Positions 1 through 8,380 of a stretch of DNA of 64,000 nucleotides are shown here, piece by piece. The notes below the pieces were generated by a model. It had not been told where the DNA came from, did no database searches, and saw only the letters and a program-made list of their open reading frames with translations. Numbering within the stretch: position 1 is the first letter of the stretch; every line of letters starts with the position of its first letter. This stretch comes from Archangium gephyra (GTDB lineage: Bacteria; Myxococcota; Myxococcia; Myxococcales; Myxococcaceae): NCBI GenBank assembly GCA_003243425.1, contig QFQP01000021.1, positions 67,598 to 131,597 of the forward strand. Direction: 5' to 3'. Both the position numbers and the translations under genes were made by a program.

Positions 1-586
1 GGTCGGCCGCCACTTCGCGCAGCTCGCGCACCTCGAAGCGGCTTCGGTGCCTGCCTTCGAACAACTGCACGACGAGCTGTCGCTGCACGGCGCGCCCGTA
101 GAGCTGCGACGCGACGCCCTGCGTTCTGCGCTCGACGAGTTCCATCACACGAAGTTGATGACCGGGCTGTCACACCGCTTCGGTGCGCACCCCGAAGCGC
201 CGCAGCTGTCCGCGTTCACGCCGCGCTCGCTGCTCTCCCTCGCGCGTGACAACGCGGTCGAAGGTTGTGTGCGTGAGACGTTCGGTGCCCTCGTCGCCCA
301 GTACCAGGCACGGCACGCGGAAGACGCGGAGGTGCGCGCCACGATGACGCGCATCGCCGAAGACGAGACCCGTCACGCGGAGCTCTCGTGGGCCATCGAT
401 GCGTGGGCGATGCACAACCTCTCGGCGGCGGAGCGTGTGTCGGTGCACCTGGCGCGTCGCCGTGCACTCGAAGCACTGCGTGAAGAAGTGAAGACGGCCT
501 ACGACCCGGACGTCGCGCGGCTCGCGGGGCTCCCCTCTCCGCAGGTCGCCGCGGTGATGCTCGACGCGCTCTTCGCGGAGGCGTGA
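1..586 (+). CDS. Ferritin-like domain protein (5' truncated by window edge)
   Basis: The reading frame is open from base 2 with no stop before the window edge, so the true start lies to the left; an internal GTG at 47 is probably not the start. The protein is all-helical in appearance and carries two acidic/His pairs typical of ferritin-like di-iron bundles: an E-F-H-H segment about 30 residues after the GTG and an E-D-E-T-R-H-A-E-L-S-W segment near residue 107, in the E...ExxH pattern. These would be metal ligands. A ferritin-like fold is inferred from these motifs; substrate and partner are unknown. The next 450 bases hold no convincing gene, so it appears to end its transcription unit. Confidence 0.6.
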   Translation, partial: VGRHFAQLAHLEAASVPAFEQLHDELSLHGAPVELRRDALRSALDEFHHTKLMTGLSHRFGAHPEAPQLSAFTPRSLLSLARDNAVEGCVRETFGALVAQYQARHAEDAEVRATMTRIAEDETRHAELSWAIDAWAMHNLSAAERVSVHLARRRALEALREEVKTAYDPDVARLAGLPSPQVAAVMLDALFAEA

Positions 587-657
587 GCCGCGTTCGACGG
601 CCATCTGCCGAAGAGTGGTTCGGTGTAGGTGGTGCTCGCTCTCCGACACACGTTTTG

Positions 658-1014
658 CAGTTTCCGATCGATTTCCTGCAGTTGCCGAGTGCCTGCTCGC
701 AGCTGCCGAGTGCCTGCTCGCAGTTGCCGAGTGCCTGCCCACGGTTGCCGAGTGCCTGCCCACGGTTGCCGAGTGCCTGCTCGCAGTTGCCGACTGCCTG
801 CTCGCAGTTGCCGAGTGCCTGCTCGCAGTTGCCGAGTGCCTGCTCGCAGTTGCCGAGTGCCTGCTCGCCGTTGCCGAGTGCCTGCTCGCCGTTGCCGAGT
901 GCCTGCTCGCAGTTGCCGGGTGCCTGCTCGCAGTTGCCGAGTGCCTGCTCGCAGTTGCCGAGTGCCTGCTCGCAGTTGCCGAGTGCCTGCCCACGGTTGC
1001 CGAGCGCCGCCTGA
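658..1014. repeat. 21-bp tandem repeat (about 16 copies, minisatellite-like)
   Basis: The unit is cagttgccgagtgcctgctc plus g, 21 bp, head to tail from 679 to about 1010, with a degenerate copy at 658-678 and a decayed last copy at 994-1014. Variants are few: CGG or CCG for CAG at the unit start, CCCA for CTCG at the end, and single changes at 702, 794 and 919. Because 21 is divisible by three, all six reading frames stay open across it, giving repetitive heptapeptides on both strands. None of these has a convincing start, ribosome binding site or non-repetitive domain, so I treat the array as non-coding. It fills most of the 456-base gap between the ferritin-like gene and the broken propeller gene; nothing else is seen there. 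Confidence 0.9.
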
Positions 1015-1042
1015 CAGTCGCTGCGTCGTGAAATGAGCCCCC

Positions 1043-2131
1043 GTGTCGCGCGTACGGCGCGCGATGCGCACGGTCGGGAAATTCCGCGTTCTGGGTTCGC
1101 CGACGCCGTTGATGAGCATGCTCGACGGCACGCCCGCGAAGAACCTGCTGGGTTGCGGAGACCCATGTGTCGTCCGCTTCGAGGACCGATGGACGATGTT
1201 CGTCGGCGGCTTCCAGACGAACTTCAAGAACAACCTCTTCGCGCTGCAGTCGCCGGAGCACGCGGCGCTCGACTCCGACGCGTGGCAGTTCGTCGGTGAA
1301 CGCGGCCGCGCGACGCCGTTGATCTCCCAGCCCGACCGCACGTCGTGGGACCACTTCGGGCTGCACACGCCGAGCTACGTGCGCGGTGAAGTCGGCGGTG
1401 TTCCCGTCGAGCGCATCTTCTATGCGGGCCGCGGGTCGACGCGCGTCGTCGACAACACGACGCCGTACTCCATCGGGGTGCTCACCCGGCGCGAGGGCGC
1501 GTGGCACCGCCACCCGGACCCCGTGCTCACCGGCACCGGCGACAGCCCCAACGTGCTCGAGCCCAAGGCCGCGTAGCTCGATGGGAAGTGGCGCGTGTGG
1601 TTCACCACCACGCCGCAGGAGGCGGGCAAGCACGCGCAGGTTCGCTACCGCATCGACTACGTCGAGAGCGACGACGGGCTCACGGGCTGGTCGAAGCCGG
1701 TGACGGTGTTCGACGAGGCCGACGGCTACTACGACGCGGCGGTGTCGCGCGCCGGCGAGCGCGACTTCACGCTGCTGCTGTGTCGCAGCACCAACCTCTA
1801 CGGGCGCGCGCCGTTTCCCGAGCAGGGGCTGTGGCTGGCCAGCGGTGGCCAGAACTTCGGCGCGCGGGACAACTGGCGCAGCGAAGGCGCGTTGCTGCGC
1901 TGCGACGCCCAGACGCCCGAGTGGTACCGCCACGGTCCCTTCGGCCCGTCACTGGTGACGCTGGAACAGCCGACGCCTCGTGGCGCCAGCGCCTGCGTCT
2001 TCTTCTCGGGCGTCGATTCGCGGAGGAACTGGTGGTCGCTCGCGTGGCGCAGCCTGCGGCGCCGGAAGTGGCCACCGCCGCCGGCGCCGTTCTTCTTCTC
2101 GCTGGGCCGGCTCGACCTCGCGTCCGACTGA
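1043..2131 (+). pseudogene. Five-bladed beta-propeller (GH43/GH32-like) protein broken by an in-frame TAG
   Basis: Two open segments in the same frame (1043-1573 and 1577-2131) are separated only by TAG at 1574-1576, in the context gccgcgTAGctcgatgggaag. Reading through gives one continuous protein of about 360 residues with repeated W-x-V/F and G-x-W blade-like motifs, for example SWDHFGLHTPSYV, DGLTGWSKPVTVF and DSRRNWWSLAWRS, resembling glycosidase-type propellers of the GH43/GH32/GH68 superfamily. An A-to-T change in an AAG codon would explain the stop (inference). Start is GTG 1043 or, more likely, ATG 1064. Exact enzyme activity cannot be assigned. It may also be intact if the TAG is a sequencing error. 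Confidence 0.65.
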
Positions 2132-2141
2132 GCGAAGCGGC

Positions 2142-2822
2142 TCAGAGTCGCGAGACCGACTCCACGCCCCACCACGCGCCGATGACGACGGACACGAGGC
2201 CCGTCACCAGCAACAGCGCTGCGGTCGCCTTCGGTGAGCGCGCCAGCTTCATCAACGGCACGCCAGCCAGGCCCGTGAGCATCGCCATGCCCACCACGCT
2301 GCCAGCGCCGAACAGCACGATGTACGAGATGCGCGCGGCCGCGGTCGGCAACTCGGCCAGCACCAGCGCCGTCAACGCGCCGCTGCCCGCGAGCCCGTGC
2401 ATCAAGCCGATGAGCAACGGGCGGGTGGCGAGCGTCCACCGGCTGACGTGTACGTGCGAGGTCGGCGCCGTGTGCACGTGCACCAGCTCACCGTGCGCGT
2501 GCGCATGTTCGGCGCCGAGCCGGCCTTCGCGCACCGCCTTCATCACCGCGCGTACGCCGAGCGTCATCACCATCACCGCCACCGCCAGCTCGAAGGCCGC
2601 CGACACGTGCTCCGGCATCTGCGCGCCGAGCATCGCCAGCGAGCCACCGACCACGAGGAGCGAGAGCGTGTGACCCAGCCCCCAGAACGCGCCGAGCCGG
2701 AAGCCGGCGTGGGCGCCGCGCTCCTCGGTCGCCAGCGTCGAGACCGCCGCCAGGTGATCCGGCTCCAGTGCGTGGCGCATGCCGAGCGCGAGACCAACGA
2801 GGCTGGGCAGCAGAGCCGTCAC
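2142..2822 (-). CDS. Nickel/cobalt transporter-like membrane protein (NiCoT/UreH type)
   Basis: Multi-pass inner-membrane protein. The first helix carries R-H-A-L-E-P-D-H-L, the HX4DH signature used for metal binding in the NiCoT and UreH/HupE-like transporter families. A GLMHGLAGSGA motif lies in a later helix, also typical. A cytoplasmic-type loop between them is rich in His (HAHAHGELVHVHT, SHVHV), suggesting metal buffering. About six hydrophobic helices are visible. Start chosen at GTG 2822, which opens just before the first helix; GTG 2858 adds 12 residues and is possible. Substrate (Ni2+ versus Co2+ or another cation) cannot be decided. Converges with the broken propeller gene, with ten bases between the stops. 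Confidence 0.75.
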   Translation of the reverse strand: MTALLPSLVGLALGMRHALEPDHLAAVSTLATEERGAHAGFRLGAFWGLGHTLSLLVVGGSLAMLGAQMPEHVSAAFELAVAVMVMTLGVRAVMKAVREGRLGAEHAHAHGELVHVHTAPTSHVHVSRWTLATRPLLIGLMHGLAGSGALTALVLAELPTAAARISYIVLFGAGSVVGMAMLTGLAGVPLMKLARSPKATAALLLVTGLVSVVIGAWWGVESVSRL

Positions 2823-2943
2823 GCGCGCGCCTCTAACACCGTGGGGTGCGCTCCCCACCCGAAATCAAAACCCGCTGGAAGATCAATGGAGTCCAATGTC
2901 GCACCCGCTGTGAACACCAGTTCCCATCTTGCAGGAGTTTTTC

Positions 2944-4629
2944 ATGAGGTCGATCCTCCACACCCTCATGCGTCGCGCGCTCCCGTTTCTACTCATCGCT
3001 GTCACTGGTTGTGAGGCGACGTTCCTTCCCGGCGAGGGAGGGCCGAACCCGGTCGATCCCGAAACGCCCGTCGTGGAGGAAGTCAAACCCATCGTCACCG
3101 CGTGCACCGACACGCCGACGCCGGGCACCGCGCCGTTGCGCCGGCTCTCGCACGAGGAGTACCGCAACGTCATCACCGACCTCTTCGGCGACGAGGCCCT
3201 CAGCCGCAACGTCACCAGGGACTTCATCAACGACCCGATGTCGCTGGGCTTCACCAACAGCGCGCGGTTCCTCGACGTGAAGCTGGTGATGGCGCAGGCG
3301 TACATGAAGGCCGCCGAGACGCTCGCCACGCGCTCCGTCGCCAGCGCCAACCTGCCAGCCATCGCGCCGTGCCACGCCACCGGTGACGAGGCGTGCGCGC
3401 GCACCGTCATCGACAACGTGGTCCGCAAGCTCTACCGCCGCGCGCTCACCGCCGACGAAGTGAACCAGTACCTCGCCATCTACCGGCAGGGCCGCAGCAA
3501 CACCAACTTCGCCACCGGCGTGGAGTGGATGCTGCTGGCCGCCTTCCAGTCGCCGCACTTCCTCTACCGCCCCGAGGTCGAAGGCGCGTTGGACGCGCGC
3601 GCCGTCGCGCCGTACGAGCTGGCCAACCGCCTCTCGTTCTTCCTCTGGCGCTCGATGCCCGACGACGCGCTGCTCACCGCCGCCCAGACCGGCAAGCTGG
3701 CCACGAAGGCCGACGTGGAACGTGAGGCGCGCCGCATGCTCACCGACCCGAAGGCCGAACGCGTGTTCGAGTTCTTCGAGCAGTGGCTCGACATCGACGA
3801 GCTGCCTTCCATGGCGCGCAACGCCACCGCCTTCCCGGGCCTGAGCCCCACGCTGGCCAGCGAGCTGCGCGAAGAAGCGCGGCAGTACGTGAAGCACACG
3901 GTGCTGGAAGACGGCGTGTCGCTGCAGGAGTTCCTCACCGCGCAATACACGTGGGTCAACGCCCCGCTCGCGCGCCACTACGGGCTGACCGGCGTGACCG
4001 GCAGCGACTTCCAGAAGGTCTCCTGGACCAGCGGCAAGCGCGGCGGTCTGTTCATGCTCTCGGGCGCGCTCGTCAGCCACGACAAGCAGACGCGCACGTC
4101 CATCGTGAACCGCGGCCTGCGCGTTCGCACGCTGCTCTTGTGTCAGACCGTGCCCTCGCCGCCGGACGACGTGCCGTTGAACCTGGGCCCCATCGACTCG
4201 ACGGCGTCGCAGGGCGACCGCCTCGCCGCGCACCGCACCAACGCCAGCTGCGCCGGCTGCCACTCGCTGCTCGACCCGCTGGGTGAGCCCTTCGAGACCA
4301 TCGACGCCGTGGGCCGTGAGCGCGTCGTCGACGAGGGCGGCCACACCATCAAGACCGAGGGCGGCATCGTCAACACCACCACCGTCAACGGCAAGGTCGC
4401 CGACGGCATGGACCTGATGAACAAGCTGGCGGCAGCGCCCGAAGTGCAGGAGTGCTTCGTGCGTCAGCTCTTCCGCTTCGGCAACGGCCGCATCGAAGAA
4501 GACGCGGACCTGTGCAGCCGGCAGCGCGCGCTCGAGTCGTTCACGAATTCGGACTTCAACGTGAAGGAGCTGTTCGTCGCGATGACCCAGACCGATGACT
4601 TCCTCTTCAAGGCGGCGGTGACGCAATGA
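2944..4629 (+). CDS. DUF1592 domain lipoprotein (DUF1587/1595/1592/1588/1585 architecture)
   Basis: 561 residues from ATG 2944, preceded by a GCAGGAG ribosome site; ATG 2929 would put extra residues before the signal. N-terminal lipoprotein signal with a V-T-G-C lipobox (Cys about 23). Then come the blocks known from planctomycete and myxobacterial proteins: LRRLSHEEYRN (DUF1587, about 65), KLYRRALTADEV (DUF1595), a long DUF1592 region with FFLWRSMPDDAL, a DUF1588 region with the single CxxCH-like motif C-A-G-C-H near residue 435 followed by LLDPLGEPFE, and a DUF1585 tail. The CAGCH suggests one haem c, though no haem is proven. Overlaps the DUF1552 gene by four bases (ATGA), so the two are translationally coupled. 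Function of the pair is not established. Confidence 0.9.
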   Translation: MRSILHTLMRRALPFLLIAVTGCEATFLPGEGGPNPVDPETPVVEEVKPIVTACTDTPTPGTAPLRRLSHEEYRNVITDLFGDEALSRNVTRDFINDPMSLGFTNSARFLDVKLVMAQAYMKAAETLATRSVASANLPAIAPCHATGDEACARTVIDNVVRKLYRRALTADEVNQYLAIYRQGRSNTNFATGVEWMLLAAFQSPHFLYRPEVEGALDARAVAPYELANRLSFFLWRSMPDDALLTAAQTGKLATKADVEREARRMLTDPKAERVFEFFEQWLDIDELPSMARNATAFPGLSPTLASELREEARQYVKHTVLEDGVSLQEFLTAQYTWVNAPLARHYGLTGVTGSDFQKVSWTSGKRGGLFMLSGALVSHDKQTRTSIVNRGLRVRTLLLCQTVPSPPDDVPLNLGPIDSTASQGDRLAAHRTNASCAGCHSLLDPLGEPFETIDAVGRERVVDEGGHTIKTEGGIVNTTTVNGKVADGMDLMNKLAAAPEVQECFVRQLFRFGNGRIEEDADLCSRQRALESFTNSDFNVKELFVAMTQTDDFLFKAAVTQ

Positions 4630-5996
4630 ATCGGCGCAATTTTCTCCGCGCGGGCGGCGCTGTGCTGGCGCTGCCGATGCTCGAATCGCTTCTGCCGCGC
4701 GCGGCGTGGGGCCAGACGATGACCGCGCCCCGACGCGTCATCACGGTGTTCACTGCCAACGGCGACGAAATCACCACGCGCTTCGGCACGCGCACCGAGA
4801 CCGGCTTCACGCTGGGCGATTTCCTGCGCGCGTACGAGGCGCAGCGCGCCGACATGCTGTTCGTGGAAGGCGTCGACAAGTACCACGGGCGCCTGCCTGA
4901 CGGTCAGCGCTCCGACGGCCACCAGCAGGGCGGTAGCGCGCTCGCGCCGTGGAAGTCGGGCACCGGCTCGTTCCCCATCGGCGGCGGCAACGGCGCCACC
5001 ATCGGCTACGTGCTGGGGCCGAGCCTCGACAAGCGGCTCGGAGACCTCGTCAAGGCGCGCGACAACGTGCGCCACGGCAACCTCGTGTACCGCGTCGGAG
5101 ATCGCGGCAACAACATCTGGAACCAGCACGCGCACAACGGCCCCGAAGGCACGCAGGCGCCGATTCCTCCCGAGACCAACCCGTTCACCGCGTACACCCG
5201 CATCTTCACCGACGTGACGCCCGAGGCGCGTGAAGCGGCGCTGCGTCGCCTGGCGATGCGTCAGTCGGCGCTCGACATGGTGAAGAGCGAGCTGGCGGCG
5301 CTCAAGCCCAAGCTCTCGGCGGCCGACGCGCTTCGCCTCGAGCAGCACAACCAGAGCGTGCGCGACATCGAGCAGAGCCTGTCGTCGATGACCGCCAACG
5401 TGCCGGCCTGCACCACCGTCGACACCGGCACCGCCATCGACCCGTACACCGCGGCCAACTGGAACGAGATCGGCAAGCTCTTCTTCCGCATCATCACCAT
5501 GGCCTTCGCGTGTGACCTGACCCGCGTCGTCAACTTCAACTGGTCGGGCAACACCTCAGACCGCGTGTACGCCGAGCTCGGTCACACCGACGGTCACCAC
5601 ACCATCTCGCACGACTCGAGCGCCGCGGCGTTCACCAGGATCCGCCAGATTCACAACCTGCTCCACACCACCACGGTGGCCGACCTGTACGGCGCGCTCA
5701 AGGGTGTGCAGGAGTACGGCGGCACCGTGTACGACAACACGCTGGTGATGCACTGGAGCGAGCTCGCGCAGGGCGACACGCACTCCAATTCGAACAACCT
5801 GGTGATGTTCGGCGGCGGTGGCGCCAGGCAGTACTTCCGCACCAACCGCTACGTGAAGCTGACGGCCGCGGCCAACGGCTCGAACAGCTTCTCGGACCTG
5901 CAGGTGCACCTGTTCAAGTACATGGGCTTCAGCGACGTGAACAGCTGGGGTGACCCGCTGTGCTCGTTGGGCAAGCTGCCCACCGGCCTGACCTGA
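4626..5996 (+). CDS. DUF1552 domain protein, Tat-exported
   Basis: 456 residues. Begins with a twin-arginine signal (MNRRNFLRAGGAVLALPML), so it is likely exported folded. The rest matches the DUF1552 family: an early TANGDEITTRFG block, a GVDKYHGR/DGHQQGG region, and a C-terminal TLVMHWSELAQGDTHSNSN block followed by a metal-site-like G-G-G-G. The family is distantly related to sulfatase/alkaline-phosphatase folds (DUF1501-like); I infer an exported metal-dependent hydrolase or oxidoreductase partner for the upstream CxxCH lipoprotein. The start overlaps the upstream stop by four bases. Confidence 0.9.
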   Translation: MNRRNFLRAGGAVLALPMLESLLPRAAWGQTMTAPRRVITVFTANGDEITTRFGTRTETGFTLGDFLRAYEAQRADMLFVEGVDKYHGRLPDGQRSDGHQQGGSALAPWKSGTGSFPIGGGNGATIGYVLGPSLDKRLGDLVKARDNVRHGNLVYRVGDRGNNIWNQHAHNGPEGTQAPIPPETNPFTAYTRIFTDVTPEAREAALRRLAMRQSALDMVKSELAALKPKLSAADALRLEQHNQSVRDIEQSLSSMTANVPACTTVDTGTAIDPYTAANWNEIGKLFFRIITMAFACDLTRVVNFNWSGNTSDRVYAELGHTDGHHTISHDSSAAAFTRIRQIHNLLHTTTVADLYGALKGVQEYGGTVYDNTLVMHWSELAQGDTHSNSNNLVMFGGGGARQYFRTNRYVKLTAAANGSNSFSDLQVHLFKYMGFSDVNSWGDPLCSLGKLPTGLT

Positions 5997-6008
5997 TACA
6001 CGGCGCGC

Positions 6009-6869
6009 ATGTCGCGCGTCGTCATCGCCGGGGCCGGTTCGCTGGCCCAGAAGCTCCAAACGCACCTCGGTTCACGACACGAGGTGCGGCTCACCACCGG
6101 CGTCGACCTGACCGCGCGCCACGAGGCGGAGGTCGCGCTCGCCGGTGCCGAAGTGGTGGTGATGCTGGCGCAGGCCCGCGCACCGCTCGCCGCGCTCAAG
6201 ACCGCCGCGCTGAATGACGTGGACCAGCTGATGGCCGACTCCGTCGCGCGCGCGGCGAAGTTGGTGGGCGCACGACACCTGGTTCACTTCGCGTGTGGTG
6301 ACGACGACCGGCGCGTGCCGTTGCTCGAGAAGAGCGGGCTGGTGGTCTCGACGCTGCGCGGTGGCGGGCCAGATCCGGTGACGGCGCTCGCCCAGCTCAT
6401 CGACGGTGGCGCGGTGCCTGCTCCGGCGCCGTGGAGCTCGAGCACGCCCACGCGCGACGAGCCGCGTTGGCGCACGTGTTCGGTGCAGCGCTACGTGATG
6501 CCGAAGGGCTGGAACGCCACCAGGCTCGCCGAGGCGTACTTCGCGTGGCTCCCGGGCAACGCGCCGTTCACCAAGGTGTCGCGGGTCAACGGTGTCTTCA
6601 CGCTGCACCTCGCGGGCATTCGCGCGCTGGTGTTGCGACGTGAGCCGGGGCGCTCCGACGACGACACCGCGTGGTTCGAGATCGCCGACGGGGCCTTCGC
6701 CGAGCGCGGCAAGGGGCGGCTCGAGTTTCGCGTGTTGCTCGACGGCAGCGTGCTGGCGGGCATCATCGGCTACGAGCCGTCGTTGCCGTTCTTCCTCTAC
6801 CGCTTCACCCAGTCGCTGATTCACGAGCGGGTGATGAAGCGCTTCGGAACCTGGCTCGAGACGCAGTGA
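6009..6869 (+). CDS. NAD(P)-binding epimerase/reductase-like protein
   Basis: 286 residues. N-terminal Rossmann motif V-V-I-A-G-A-G-S-L-A-Q-K-L, then alternating strand/helix segments to about residue 150 (VVVMLAQ, HLVHFACG). The C-terminal half has DUF2867/SRPBCC-like character, with strands RVNGVFTLHLAG, RLEFRVLLDG and a closing amphipathic helix. The typical YxxxK active site of short-chain dehydrogenases is not apparent, so a catalytic role is doubtful; it may bind nucleotide cofactor. Starts 12 bases after the DUF1552 stop and its TGA overlaps the MOSC gene's ATG by one base, so these genes probably form one operon. Confidence 0.6.
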   Translation: MSRVVIAGAGSLAQKLQTHLGSRHEVRLTTGVDLTARHEAEVALAGAEVVVMLAQARAPLAALKTAALNDVDQLMADSVARAAKLVGARHLVHFACGDDDRRVPLLEKSGLVVSTLRGGGPDPVTALAQLIDGGAVPAPAPWSSSTPTRDEPRWRTCSVQRYVMPKGWNATRLAEAYFAWLPGNAPFTKVSRVNGVFTLHLAGIRALVLRREPGRSDDDTAWFEIADGAFAERGKGRLEFRVLLDGSVLAGIIGYEPSLPFFLYRFTQSLIHERVMKRFGTWLETQ

Positions 6870-7660
6870 TGAAGCTGCTGCGCGCCTTCATCTACCCGGT
6901 GAAGTCGTTGCGCGGGGTCGAGGTGCCGTCGCTCGAGCTCGACGCGCTGGGGCCCGTCGGAGATCGCCGGTGGATGGTGGTCGATGAGAAAGGCCGCTTC
7001 GTCACGCAGCGCTCGGTGCCGGCGATGGCCACGATTCAGCCTGCGCTGGCTTCGGGCCAGCTGACGCTGCAGGCCAGTGACGCGTCGCTGCGGGTCGACG
7101 AGCCGCCGGCCGACGGACCACGTCGCCGGGTCACGGTGTGGAAGGACAGCTTCGACGCGCTCGACGCGGGTGAGGCCGCGGCCGCGTGGCTCTCGGCACA
7201 GCTGAAGACGACGGTGCGCCTCGTGAAGTTCGCGCCCGACGTTCGCCGCGACGTCGACCCGAACTACGCGCGCGACGCGCAGACCTCGTTCTCCGACGGC
7301 TACCCGCTGTTGATCACCAACGAGACCTCGCTCGACGCGCTCAACGCGAAGCTCGCCTCACCCGTGCCCATGGAGCGGTTCCGCCCGAACCTGGTGGTGC
7401 GCGCTGATCAGCCGTGGGCCGAAGACGGGTGGTCTCAGCTCGTCATCGACGGCGTTTCGTTCGAAGGCGTGAAGACCTGCGCGCGCTGCGTGATGATCAA
7501 CACGGATCAGCGCACCGGCGCTCGCCCCGATGGCGACGCGCCGCTCAAGACGCTCACCGCGCTGCACGGGGTGACCGGGCGCGGGGCGATCTTCGGGATG
7601 AACCTGGTGCATCGCGGCACCGGCCCGGTGCGCGTCGGCTCCGGGGTCTCGTTGCGCTGA
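6869..7660 (+). CDS. MOSC domain protein (YcbX-like)
   Basis: 263 residues from ATG 6869, which overlaps the preceding TGA by one base. The N-terminal MOSC beta-barrel is recognisable from FIYPVKSLRGVEV and LGPVGDRRWMVVDEKGRFVTQR. The MOSC domain follows with FSDGYPLLITNETSL, PMERFRPNLVV, and the catalytic-Cys segment K-T-C-A-R-C-V-M-I-N-T-D-Q (about residue 205-217), closing with G-R-G-A-I-F-G-M-N. This is the mARC/YcbX architecture, which uses molybdenum cofactor to reduce N-hydroxylated compounds, usually with a separate ferredoxin or reductase; no C-terminal ferredoxin domain is present here. Confidence 0.9.
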   Translation: MKLLRAFIYPVKSLRGVEVPSLELDALGPVGDRRWMVVDEKGRFVTQRSVPAMATIQPALASGQLTLQASDASLRVDEPPADGPRRRVTVWKDSFDALDAGEAAAAWLSAQLKTTVRLVKFAPDVRRDVDPNYARDAQTSFSDGYPLLITNETSLDALNAKLASPVPMERFRPNLVVRADQPWAEDGWSQLVIDGVSFEGVKTCARCVMINTDQRTGARPDGDAPLKTLTALHGVTGRGAIFGMNLVHRGTGPVRVGSGVSLR

Positions 7661-7710
7661 GTGCGGCTGTCGCCTTCCGCTTCACCTCGCGGAGACCGCA
7701 CGTACACCGG

Positions 7711-7908
7711 TCATGAGCAGGGTGGATTTTCCTCGTCGCACAGCGCGATGTCGGGAACGCAGCACTCACCGGGTTCGCTCAGGCACTGCTCGCCCCGCCC
7801 GGTGCATGCCAGAAACAGCACCGGTCGATCTGCGGGACGCGTCACCACCTGCGGAGGCAGGTATGGCTTCTTACCGCGGCGCTTCTCGTCGACTTTCTCC
7901 GCACTCAT
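7711..7908 (-). CDS. Small Cys-rich peptide, possible modified-peptide precursor
   Basis: 65 residues from ATG 7908, with a good ribosome site (GAGGGGGAAGAAA before ATG) and GC-rich third positions. The N-terminal half is charged and ends in K-K-P-Y-L-P-P-Q-V-V, resembling the YxxP-type leader segments of several bacterial peptide precursors; the C-terminal half holds six cysteines (one each in A-C-T, E-Q-C, L-C-D and P-C-S, two in E-C-C). No signal peptide is obvious. No modification enzyme is adjacent: neighbours are a MOSC gene (convergent) and a HIT hydrolase (divergent). I do not recognise the family. A metal-binding or structural small protein is the alternative. Confidence 0.55.
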   Translation of the reverse strand: MSAEKVDEKRRGKKPYLPPQVVTRPADRPVLFLACTGRGEQCLSEPGECCVPDIALCDEENPPCS

Positions 7909-7995
7909 TTTCTTCCCCCTCGCCCCCGAGCGGCCCGAACCCTACGCGCGTTGAGCAAAGCGACAACTCAGGTGGGAACGCGGTAACTACGGGTC

Positions 7996-8340
7996 ATGTC
8001 TGACTGCCTCTTCTGCAAAATCGTTTCGGGCGCGATCCCCGCGAACAAGGTTCACGAAGACGAGTTGTGCATCGGCTTCAAAGACATTCACCCGCAGGCG
8101 CCGCAGCACGTGCTCTTCATTCCCCGGCAGCACCTCGCGACGCTGAACGACGCGACGTCGGAGCACCGCGAGCTGCTGGGGCACCTGATGATCAGCGCTG
8201 CGAAGTACGCGCGTGAGAACAACCTCGCTGATGCCGGCTATCGCGTGGTCATGAACACCAACCGCGAGGCGGGACAGACGGTGTTCCACGTGCATCTGCA
8301 CATGCTTGCGGGCCGTCAGCTCACCTGGCCGCCGGGCTGA
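7996..8340 (+). CDS. HIT family nucleotide hydrolase (HinT-like)
   Basis: 114 residues, the usual HinT length. Opens with C-L-F-C-K-I-V-S-G-x-I-P, the hallmark of the branch with Cys pairs, and ends with the catalytic H-V-H-L-H-M (histidine triad HxHxHxx) near residue 99-104 followed by L-A-G-R-Q-L-T-W-P-P-G. HinT proteins hydrolyse adenosine phosphoramidates and aminoacyl-adenylates in the cytoplasm. ATG 7996 is the only reasonable start. Followed 40 bases later by an acyltransferase gene on the same strand. Confidence 0.95.
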   Translation: MSDCLFCKIVSGAIPANKVHEDELCIGFKDIHPQAPQHVLFIPRQHLATLNDATSEHRELLGHLMISAAKYARENNLADAGYRVVMNTNREAGQTVFHVHLHMLAGRQLTWPPG

Positions 8341-8380
8341 TTTCGTCGTCAACGCGCCGGGCGGGTGTCACGCTCGCCCG

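Noticed and set aside
658..1014. CRISPR array
   Set aside because: Units are directly adjacent with no unique spacers, and no cas gene is nearby.
170..1933. Long minus-strand reading frames across the 21-bp repeats (up to 587 residues)
   Set aside because: They exist because the 21-bp unit keeps every frame open and because of high GC; no start signal, domain or codon bias supports them, and they cross the opposite-strand genes.
2989..4626. 545-residue minus-strand frame opposite the DUF1592 gene
   Set aside because: Antisense shadow: the plus strand encodes all expected DUF1592 motifs, and the minus product is Arg/His/Gly/Val-biased without domains.
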